Below are positions 21,060 to 30,964 of a stretch of DNA of 64,000 nucleotides, in pieces; positions within the stretch are counted from its first letter, which is position 1; every line of letters begins with the position of its first letter. Source of the stretch: Dastarcus helophoroides (lineage: Eukaryota > Arthropoda > Insecta > Coleoptera > Bothrideridae); NCBI GenBank assembly GCA_028583605.1, contig CM053332.1:11272442-11336441 (forward strand). The letters are read 5' to 3'. The notes beneath the pieces were generated by a model. That model was not told the origin of the DNA. It did no database searches and worked only from the letters and a program-made list of their open reading frames with translations. A program made the translations under genes and the position numbers.

Positions 21060-24000
21060 CAGGGATCGGCAAACCGCGGCTCTTTAATTCTCCTACAAAA
21101 ATAAATAAATAAAAGCTGGGATGGACAGACACGCAGACACTCATTAAACAAATGACCTACAGAAGTCGAAATTTCCAAAAATACTTTTCTAGGAATTTTT
21201 ACGTTTTACTTAAATTTTAACAAAAAGTTATAATCTCAAGAAGTATTTTTCCGAAATTTTAGATTGATTTATATTAACATTTTGAAAAAAACACATGAAA
21301 TTTGAAATTTCTAAAATACCAAAAAGACCAACTTGAGGAGTCGAAGTTTCTAAAAAATATTTTTCTGTTTTTTTTTTTTTTTTTACCTGTAAATTATCTA
21401 CAAGCTTGAGATTTCACGAATTACTTTTCGTGAGAAAACAAAAATCTAAATTTAGAGAAACGGCAAATATCAAAGTTCGAAATAACAGCTGAAATTTCCA
21501 GAAAAGCCAATTTTGAGAAAAAGAGATTTCGAAAAAATTTAGAAAAAGAAAGCGACTTCGAAAAAATTGAGTAAAAGGAAGAGATTTCGAAATAATAGAG
21601 AAAAAGAGATTTCGAAAAATATGAATTTATCAAAAGTTCTCAATAAAAGGTAAAATCTTAGGAAAAAAAACGTAGAAGTTCGACAATAGATTGAAACCCA
21701 GGACAAATTAAAAAGCTGAAATTTTTAGGCAAATTTGAATTTTCTGAAATATAGTAAAATTTCGAAACGAGAAATTGTAAAAATTAACGGGAAACTCTGT
21801 CGATCTTTAAAAAAAGTCGAAGTTTTTCAGTGAAGAAAAAACAGTCTAATTTTAGGAAGAATTTCATGTAAAAAGTTTAGAAGAGCTCGAAATTTCGATA
21901 AAAAATTGCAATTTTCCAGAGAAAGCTAAATTTTCAGAATAAATTTGCAATTTCTAGAGCAAGACGAATTAAAAATAAAACTTCAAATTTTCAGATAAAT
22001 TCGAATTTTGAGAAAATTGGTAAAATATTTTTGAAAGAAAATTCCAAGAAAATTTCGAGAAGTGATGAACTTTAAAAAAAAGTCAAAATTTTTCAGAAAA
22101 AGCCGAATTTTGAGAAAAAGAAAGAGATTTCGAAAAAAAATGGTAAAAATGAAGAGATAAAAAAAATGATTTGCCTAATTGGAAAAAGATAGAAATTACG
22201 AAAAAAATGGATTTATCGAAAGTTCTCAAAAAAAGGCAAAATTTTAGAAAAAAATGTTAAATTTCGACAATAGATTGAAACCGAAAACGAATTTAAAAAC
22301 CTGAAATTTGTAGACAATTTTGAATTTTTTGAACAACTGCAAAATTTCAAAAAGAGAAATTATAAGAATAAACTGGAAGCTTAGAAAAAAATGTTGAAAT
22401 TTAAAAAAGTCGAAGTCTTTCAGAGAAGAAGGAAAAACTCAAATTTTAGGAAAACATTTCAAGGAAAAAGTCTAAATTTTAAGAAAAGCTCGAAACTTTG
22501 ACTAAAAATTTACAATTTTCCAGAGAAAGTTAAATTTTGAGAATAAATTTGAAATTTCGAAAGGAAGAGGATTTAAAAAAATCCAAATTTTCAAATAAAT
22601 TCAAATTTTGAGAAAATTTGTAAAATAATTTAAAAGGAAAACTTCAAAAAAATTTCGAGAAGTGTTTAACTTTAAAAAAAGATCAAAATTTCCCAGAAAA
22701 AGGGGAAATTTGATAAAAATGAAGAGATTTCGAAAGAACATTGGGAAAAATGAAAAGATTAAGAAAAATGGATTTGTCTAAAGTTCTCAAATAAGGGCAA
22801 TATTTTAGAAAAAAAACGTCGACTTTCGACAATAGATTGAAACAAAACAATTTAAAAACTTGAAATTTTTATATAAAAAAGAAATTGTACAAGTAAACTG
22901 GAGGCTTAAAAAGGTGTCGGTCTTACAAAAAGTCGAGGCTTTTCAGAGAACTAGAGAAAAATCAAATTTTAGGAAAAATTTCATGGAAAAAGTGAACATT
23001 TTAAGGAAAATTTTAAATTTCGATAAAAATTTGCAATTTTCCAGAGAAAATTAAATTTTGAGAATAAATTTGTAATTTCAAAAACCAGACGAATTAAAAA
23101 AATTTCAAATTTTCAGATAAATCGAATTTAGGGAAAATTGGTAAAATAATTTCGAAATGAGAATATCGATAAAACTTCCAATTTCGAAAAGTGTTAAATT
23201 TTTACAAAAATCAAAGTTTCCCAGAGAAAGTAAAATTTTAGGAAAAAAATCAAAATTTGAGATTTGAAAATAGAAAAATTTCGTTTGAAATAAAAGGTGA
23301 TAATTCCGGAAAAATCCGAATTTAAAAAAAAGTGATTTCGAAAAATATGAAATTGTCAAAAATTCTGAAAAAAGCAAAATTTTAGAAAAAAAACGTCGAA
23401 TTTTGACAATAGATAAAAACCTAGAACAAATTTAAAAACCTGAAATTTTTAGACAAATTTGAATTTTGGGAAAAATTATAAAATCTCAAAAAGAGAAATT
23501 GTAAAAAACTCAAAACTTAAAAAAAATTGTCGGATTTTAAAAAGTCGAAGCATTTCAGAGAAGAAGAAAATATATAATTTCCGACTTTCCAGAGAAAGTT
23601 AAATTTTGAGAATAGATTTGAAATTTCAAGAACAAGACGAATAAAAAAAACTTCAGATAAATTCGAATTTTGATAATATTGGTAGTGTAATTTTTAAATA
23701 AAAAGGAATGTCCAGTTTCGAGAAAAGTGTTTGACTTTTAAAAAAAGGTCAAAATTTCCCAGAGAAAGTCAAATTTTAAGAACAAAATCAAATTTTTAGA
23801 TAAAGTCAAACATTCTGAAAATAGGTGAATTTCGTCGAGAAAATCGCAGCTTGCAGAAACATAATAAAATGTTGAATTTTCAGTTAGAAGTTGGAATTTC
23901 GAGAAACACCTAATTTTGTGAAATAGGTTGAAATTTCCAGAAAATAAGTAAAAGTTTAAATGTTCAGCAAAAGTCAATATTTAGGAGAAATGGTAAAATT

Positions 24001-24642
24001 TGGAAAAGGAACGTTATTTAAAAAGAGTAGAAATTTCGAGAAAAAAGTCGCAATTTAGAACAAAGTCAAAAAAATGTAATTTTGGAAAAAAGTCAAATTT
24101 AAGAATAGATCTAAATTTTGAAAAAAGAAAACTTTGAGAAGAAGCTCGATATCTTCAAAAACTATTTTATTTAATATCTCCAAATTTTAACTTTTTTTAT
24201 TAAGAAATCGATGAAAGACGAATTTTTAAGAAATAGGACGAGTCTTCCAGTCAGTTGAATTAGAAAAAAGTAAACATTTTCACAGATTGTCAAGTTTTAA
24301 GAAGAAAGGAAGATTTAGGGAAAAAAAATCTAATTTTAGGAGTAAAACACATAGTTAAATAAGAAGAATACAGAGAAGAGTTAAAAAAGTCATATTTGCA
24401 AGAAAAGGCAAACTTTGAAATAAAGCTCTAAATTTTATAGAAATAAAAGGTCTTTTGGGCTGAATATGTTTTCGTTTGACTACATGAGTCAAAAGGGTCT
24501 CCTCCTGTCCCATATTTTATCTGATTTAATTTTGAAATAAAATGTAAAATCAGAAATAAAAATTTGTGGCTCTTTAAAATTCATCGAAACCAATTTTTTT
24601 AATGCAGTTGGCTCTTTTGACTTAAAAGTTTACCGACCTCTG
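21060..24642. mobile_element. hAT-like non-autonomous element with perfect 8-bp TSD
   Basis: Termini are CAGGGATCGGCAAACC (left) and CAGAGGTCGGTAAACT (complement of right), in the style of hAT ends 'CAGxGxTCGGCAAAC'. Both sides carry ACCCAAGA (21052-21059, 24643-24650), a perfect 8-bp target duplication and the length hAT elements make. The 3.58-kb interior has no transposase; it is low-complexity A/T DNA with a higher-order repeat. Confidence 0.88.
21430..23980. repeat. Higher-order tandem repeat, about 575 bp, four copies
   Basis: The marker GACAATAGAT recurs near 21682, 22265, 22827 and 23404 (spacing about 560-585). Each time it is preceded by AAAGTTCTC-type words and followed by an 'AAACCTGAAATTT' block. 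A second marker, AAGTG(T/A)T(T/G)(A/G)AA with 'TTTCCCAGA', recurs near 22055, 22655, 23190 and 23720. Copies have diverged strongly. Confidence 0.7.
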
Positions 24643-24852
24643 ACCCAAGAGATATAGTTAGGCTACTCCTTTAAACAAAGCGGGATATTTGAATAAATTA
24701 CTTCTATTGGCTGAATCTGAAAATCCTCTTATCACATACCAAAAGGGTTTGGTTGATCGCTTAATTAGTTGATTTATTTCTTGATATCTTATGAACCTGT
24801 CTTTTTAAAGGGGAAGTGGCCTAACTATATCTCTTGGGTGAATAGAGTATAG

Positions 24853-26563
24853 TAATTTTAGTTGATAGAAAATTGATTTTAACTTTAATAAGTAACGAAA
24901 TTCCTCAACAGAAAATAAAAATTACAAGTTTTAGTCCAAAAAAAGAAAACAATCTTCTGAAAAAAATCCTTAAAATGTTATAAAAAAATTCTAAATATCA
25001 TTTTTTTCCCAAAATAATAAATTTCTCCTGAAAATTCCTTAGGATAAAAATCGAAATTTTCAGAATAAAGTCATCGTTTCCAAATATATCTTAAATCTTT
25101 AGTTAATCCCAAAGATTTAAGATATAATAAGATTTAATATTCGAAATTTAAAGACTGAATGATTATTTTCAACTTTTTTAATGGAAATTTTAACTTTCAG
25201 GATCGACGCTCCATTAAATTTCAAAATAATTACAAAAAATCTAGATTATAAGGTTAAAATCAACATTCTATTGAAAAAGGGTTAAACTTAATTTTGAGAA
25301 ATAAAAATTTCAAAATAGAAATCTGAAAGATGTTGGTGTTTCGACGTTAAATTCGGATATTCAACTTTTTCTTCTCAAAATTTCGATTTTCAAACTCTAA
25401 ACTAGATTCAACTTCAAAATTATCAAGAAAAAGTAAGCATCGAAGATAAAATTCTAATAAAATTTAATACAATGATAAAGATTGATTCGAAAATTATGTT
25501 TTTCTCTAATGTTCGACTTTTAAACTGAAAACTTAAAAATTTTTGGGAAATATCGAAACCCAAAAATATGTTGAATTTAATGTCAAAATTCTGATAAAAA
25601 TTGAAGTACAGAACTTGTCCCCTGAAACCAAGAAAGATTAAAAACACAAAAAAGGTTGCTCTAAAAGAGGAATGATAAAGATTGATTCGAAAATTATGTT
25701 TTTCTCTAATGTTCGACTTTTAAACTGAAAACTTAAAAATTTTTGGGAAATATCGAAACCCAAAAGTATGTTGAATATAAGGTCAAAATTCTGATAAAAA
25801 TTGAAATACAGAACTTGTCCCCTGAATTTCAATTTTTGAAGATAACCAAGGACCAGTCCGTTCCATCAAAAGAAAATTTTGATAACTTTGTTAACTTTTT
25901 TTGAATAAATGTAATTTTGTTTTAATTTTTTGCTTTCAAAATTTCAAGTTTGAACTAACAATTTTTACTTTCTTTTCCAACATTTCAACTTTAAACTCAT
26001 GATTTTTCTCTAGCTTTCTTTCTACTTTAACGTCAAGTTTTTTACATTTATCAACAAAATTTTGCATTTTATTTGGGCTGACGTGAATATTAGAACGGAC
26101 CATGTTGGAATAATACTTTTTCTTTGTTTTCTTAAATATTTTGGGGTATTTCGTTTTTTTTTAATAAAAGTACAGAAACATTTGAGGGGCAACATTTTTT
26201 TTAGTCGTCTAAAGTATTTTTGAGACATCATCTTTTTCAAAACTATTTAAAATAATTAGAGCCTTGATTTAATATTTTGCACAGGGCCCTTCAAAAGCTA
26301 GCTACAGCACTGGGAATCGTAATTTAATGTATGACTAGAAGACTAGAAGAGAGGATGATTCACGAAAAAAAAACCTTTGTAATTATTGCATAAATAGCGA
26401 AAAATGTTTTGATTGTATCTCAGTCACTCAGTTTTGGAATTAGTTTTTACAGATATGATATTCATTAAACACCAAAAAACTTTCATTTAACTCAATTAAA
26501 ATTATTTTAATTAAAAAAAAACATGAGGCTGATAAGCTAAAATTATGTTTCTGCTTGTGGACT
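24853..26563. other. Filler with mariner-derived pieces
   Basis: Mostly A/T low-complexity sequence. The 201-bp duplication at 25471-25826 and the mariner-end fragment at 25810-25868 are the only structured parts. No gene seen. Confidence 0.5.
25471..25868 (-). repeat. 201-bp tandem duplication joined to a mariner 3'-end fragment
   Basis: GATAAAGATTGATTCGAAAA starts at about 25472 and again at 25673; both copies run to ACTTGTCCCCTGA and then diverge. The first continues AACCAAGAAAGATT...GGTTGCTCTAA, the second ATTTCAATTTTTGAAGATAA then GGACCAGTCCGTTCCA. Together these are the complement of 39018-39116 in the deleted mariner (GAGCAACCTTTGTTG to CCTTCCACCAAAA), so the duplication copied part of an element end. 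Confidence 0.75.
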
Positions 26564-28188
26564 TAGGGATGTAACGAATGTTGGTTGGCGAATGCGAATA
26601 TTCATTTGAAACATTCGCGAATGCGAATGTTGGCTGTTTCACTACCACTTGGAAAATTTTGTGAGAAACTTTTCCAAAATAAAACATACAGTTTTTATTT
26701 TCATTTAAATCTTGACATCTCGCAATTTACAAGTAATATTTTCCTCTAAATCTCGTAAAATTATTATTCTCAAAATTTTTGTGCTTTTGTTAAAATTTTA
26801 ATTCAATTTTAAAAAATAAACATATTTTAAGAAAAAATCGAATTTTTGGTTAAAAATCTCAATTTTAAGTAGAAATTTAGTCGAAACTTGGAGAATAAGG
26901 CGAATTTTAAGAAACAGGTTGAAATTTCCAGACACTCAAAATTTCGAAAAAACCCTTAAATTTTTATAAAATATTTAAAATTTTAGGAGAAGAAAGTAGA
27001 ATTTTGAAAAAAATATCAAAATTTCGAGGAAAATATTGACATTTTGAGAAAAATACGTCGAAATTTAGTAAAAAAATATCAAAATTTCGAAGAAAAGATT
27101 GACATTTTGAGAAAAACGTCAACATTTAGTAAAAAGTTAAAATTTCCCAGAAAAAGTTAAATGTTATCGAAATTTAGAAATTCTGCGAATTCTGGGAAAA
27201 ATTTCAGACAAAAAAAGTCGAAATGTCAAGAAAAAGAGTCGACAATTCTTGACTGAATATTTATTTTTTAACCCTCCCTAACTGTGACATCAGAAAATAT
27301 CCACTATTGAAATAAACTGCGAAATTTTGAGAAACAAGTTGGAATTTGAAATTTCTAGAAGTTTTAGTCTCTTAACAAAAATGCAAAGTTTTTCAAAAAT
27401 ATGTTTTAAAATTTCCATATAAATATTATTCTAAAAAATTTTACTTTTTTACCAATTTTCCAGAAAAAGGCAAAGTTTGATAAACAAGTCGAATTTTTCA
27501 GAAAGATGAATTAAAAAAAAGTCAACATTTTTAAAAATGGTCTATTTTTGAGAAATAACGAAATTTTAAAAAACAAAACGACGAATTTTGAGGTAAAAAT
27601 TCGAAATTTTAAGAAAATCGTATTTTGATATGAAAAGTCGAACTTCAGAATGAAATTCGAAATTTCTAAAGAAAAAGAGAATTTTGTGAAAAAATGCGGA
27701 TTTTGAGAAAAAAGTCGAAATTTCGAGAAAATGTCGAAATCTCAAGGAAAAGACTAATTTTCATTAAAAAATAAAAATTTATGGAAAAGGCTCCCGCAGT
27801 TGGCAACAAAAATTTTCGGTTGGGTATGTGAACCAGAGGGGAGCAAGTGTCCCACCATGCCATATTGGAAAAGAAACCAAGAGAATTTAAAAATACTTTT
27901 TGAGGTGGGACTAGATAAATTACTGGATTAGTTATTATCTTCAAAAATGTTGTCACCTACGCTACCCATGGGCCCCCAACACTTATAATATGGATCTTTC
28001 GAAGGTCCATGAACCCTAGTTTTGGAAACCCCTTAGCAGTTGCATTATTATTTCATAAATAATTTCCCGTCATATTGCCAAATACATTCACAATATACTC
28101 GCATAATTTTTTGCAAATGCGAATGCGAATATTAAAAAAGGTGCCAATATTCGCGAATGCGAATGCGAATATTCGTTACATCACTATA
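26564..28188. mobile_element. hAT-like element with perfect 8-bp TSD
   Basis: Both sides carry TGTGGACT (26556-26563 and 28189-28196). The left end is TAGGGATGTAACGAATG and the complement of the right end is TATAGTGATGTAACGAATA, with GATGTAACGAAT identical. Subterminal repeats of GAATGCGAAT occur at both ends, as in many hAT elements. The interior (1.6 kb) is mostly filler with a normal-composition patch at about 27780-28060; no transposase seen. Confidence 0.88.
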
Positions 28189-28963
28189 TGTGGACTATCA
28201 CCAATGTGTGTGCAAAACCTGTGAGTGTCGCACTTTCTGTCAATTCGTTCTGTGTTCAATTGTTCAAACTATTATTGAATATACAAAATATGTCGTTTAT
28301 TTATTTATTAAGTAAAAGGGATACATATAATAAAAATATATGTTATTTCTTGTCAAAGAAAAAAAAAAGATTTGAATAAATCGAAACGAAAACTATAAAC
28401 AGATTCGAACTCTTCTCGCTTTTTTCTTTCCGAAATCCCCAATGGCTCCAATTTTGTCATAGAAAATAACTAGCAAATAACATATTTATTACAAAAATGA
28501 GAAAATACTTTTAAAAAAATCTCGTAAAAAAATGGAAGCTGCAGATAATTTTCTTCTGCCCCTTAATTAAATGATACGTGCCAAACCAAAACTTTAGTTT
28601 TGAAATGTTTACAGGAAAATTAACCAGAATCCAACGCTTAAATAACACTCGATTCTAGCTAATCCTCTTGCAAGTCTTGAAGACTAAGTCTTCTTTTGGA
28701 ACTTTTTCATTATTTTTCTTACAATTAGACTATTAGATATAGTTTTCCTAGTTACTGCACATCAGTAATCAAGGTTAAAACAAATAGTCCTTTGTCTGCA
28801 AGTAACATTCTTGTAAGAAATAAAACAATGACTTGTACCGAAAACACAAACGTCAAATTTTCACATAACATTTCGTATCCTTCTATGTCAAAAATCTGTC
28901 GTTATCAAATCTGCATCATGTTTTTTGACAAAAACACATTTCAAAATTTCAGTCACTCGTAAC
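28189..28963. other. Upstream region of the MARCH-like gene
   Basis: AT-rich sequence expected to hold the promoter and 5' UTR. A TTTCAG just before 28952 could be the acceptor of a 5' UTR intron. No other feature is clear. Confidence 0.35.
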
Positions 28964-30886
28964 ATGGAACATAATAGTGTACATGACAAGAACAAAGGAA
29001 AACATATAAGAGTATCAGTATTATTATCAGAATCGACCACGAGTTTGCTAAATTTAAAAACTCCATATTTGGAGGATTTACATCCAGACGAAACCCAGAT
29101 ATGCACGATCACTTCCAGTGAAACTGACTACATTAAAGCAGACGCCAGCAAATCGTCTTTTTACCCAACAACTTCGAAGGATTCTGACGCTAATAGTTTA
29201 GTTTCCGAGTTAGCATATTTTTCCCAAGCTAGTAGTGATTCTTCGTCCACTTCGTTTATGGATAGTAAGTTTGTTTTTTATTTGATACGTTTTAAAAGGT
29301 ATATGTAAGAATTTTAGCATTTTCCGATCAGGCAATGTATGGTAAGAATAGTCCTCGAGGAAGCGGAAAGGAACTTCCTTACGTATTAAAGCCGACGAGG
29401 GTTCAGACAAGACCTCTGGTGACAGTTAGGGCATTAGCTCATGGGAGTAACCTGAAGATGAACTCAAATAATATTTACGTATCGCTTCTTAACAGTCAGG
29501 TTGGAAACATTTGATTCTTTGACAAATTTTTAAATTGTAATTCTCATTTTTTAGACAAGCATATCCTCTGATTATATTTGTCGAATTTGCCATGGCGGTG
29601 AAAGTATTGACAAACTCTTAACGCCTTGTAGATGCAGAGGAACTATAGCTTTGGTACACCTAAGCTGCTTGGAGAGATGGTTGCTCGAATCTTCTCATAG
29701 CCATTGTGAATTATGTCAACATCATTACGAAGTTGTGAGGGAACCCAAGTAATTGCTTTTTTTTGGTCTCTTTTATATTAGAATATATAGCTTTTAATCC
29801 AGACGACGACCCAAGATATATTTTTAATTCATTATTTTTAAGACAGAGTGTCAAAGGAATTGTTTTTTTTTGTAACATATAAGTGTCTTTACTATGCTAG
29901 TTATTAGAATTAATTACCTTTAAAATCACTGATAATTTAAATATTTTTGAGCAATAGTGTCAATGTTTTAAATAATTTTCCAAATGTTCGCTTCTACAAT
30001 CATATTGTTTTTCTCTTGGACCGGGTAACACTAATAAATGAATAATGAACACATAAAACACTCTAGTCATGTATGTAGGTAAATACCTGACGCACAACCT
30101 AGCGTCCTGTTACAATTAAAAGTTCATCGTCCCGTATTTTTTATGGAATCCTAGAAAATATGAGACGATGAATTTCTGTAAGAGGGGTGCGTCATTCCAT
30201 GTTTAGACGAACAAAAATTACTCCCCTTAACACAGCTTCTTTTTCAAAGTAGATATGGCCCCTTGTGGTCCGTGATTATGTTTTTGAGGCACCCGGGAGA
30301 TCACTGGAAGGAATTAGTGATTGATTTAATATCGTTTGCTGCTTATACACCAACTGCAATCATAGCAACTTATCTGTTGATGGTTTTATGTGAATCAATG
30401 GCGAAATCCGAAATAATGCAAGCTAGATATCTTTCATCTCATTTGATAGCATTCAGTGCAATATTTGGTAAGAAATCTGAATTATAGTTTCAAAATAAAA
30501 TAAATCTTTTTATATTTAAGTAATAATGTCATTTTGCGCAGTGCTTTAAAGTTATATTGGGATTGCCCTTTGTGAGGGAATTGAACTAAAAGAACAGATA
30601 TCACCTGAGCAAAGACAAATAGTGTTACTAATATAATTAGTAATTACGTTATTACGTATACTAATTACATTCATTTTTATTAGGTATTGCAGTGATCGAT
30701 TTTACCTACACATCCTGGTTAATGATTATATTGCAAAAGCACTTCGATGCCTGGAAAGAATGGTACAGAAATAATTCTTCCCTCAAAGTAATTCTGCCCA
30801 AAAGAAAATCAAGACCCCATAGGAAGAAAAAACGTCGTAGTCCAGAAGATCCAAGCACTGCGTCTGACCATACAGAATGTGATTGA
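28964..30886 (+). CDS. MARCH2/3-like membrane RING-CH E3 ubiquitin ligase, 5 exons
   Basis: MARCH proteins are endosomal/plasma-membrane E3 ligases that ubiquitinate membrane proteins. Exons: 28964-29264, 29318-29499, 29555-29748, 30250-30467, 30684-30886; phases match, product 365 aa and intact. The first 160 residues are Ser/Thr-rich and unstructured. A C4HC3 RING-CH domain follows (about 168-222): YICRICHGGESIDKLLTPCR, then CRGTIALVHLSCLERWLLES, then CELCQHHYEV. Next come two hydrophobic membrane segments (around LIAFAAYTPTAIIATYLLMV-like and HLIAFSAIFGIAVIDFTYTS) and a short basic tail (KRKSRPHRKKKRRS). The order RING-CH, two TM helices, 'W..W.r.n' motif fits MARCH2/3. The tail is longer and more basic than in the vertebrate proteins. 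The gene converges on the FANK1-like gene. Intron 3 holds a MITE. Confidence 0.93.
30088..30194. mobile_element. 107-bp foldback MITE in MARCH intron 3
   Basis: The ends are TGACGCAC and its complement (GTGCGTCA). Inner arms TTCATCGTCCCGTATTTT and AAAATATGAGACGATGAA pair as well, so the unit folds into a stem of roughly 45 bp with interruptions and a short loop. Confidence 0.8.
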
Positions 30887-30964
30887 GAAATCGTTATTCG
30901 TTGGGGTATTGTTTTGTCTTGTGTTAAAGCTTTGCAATAAAATATAAGAAATGTAACAACAAAT

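Larger units (their letters stand above)
21039..24852. mobile_element. Old inverted-repeat MITE split by a hAT element
   Basis: The left arm begins at 21039 (CTATACTCTGCTCACCCAAG), stops at 21059, and resumes at 24651 with GATATAGTTAGGC. The complement of the right end (24852 inward) reads CTATACTCTATTCACCCAAG then AGATATAGTTAGGCCACT. Removing the inserted hAT restores a MITE of about 230 bp with terminal repeats of about 50 bp. Confidence 0.85.

Noticed and set aside
20884..23977. Many minus-strand open frames of 60-90 codons rich in F, S, L, K, N
   Set aside because: They are low-complexity translations of A/T filler, appear in every frame, and show no domain or splice context.
26022..26240. 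72-codon Lys-rich minus-strand frame
   Set aside because: Composition follows the A/T filler; no motif or neighbour supports a gene.
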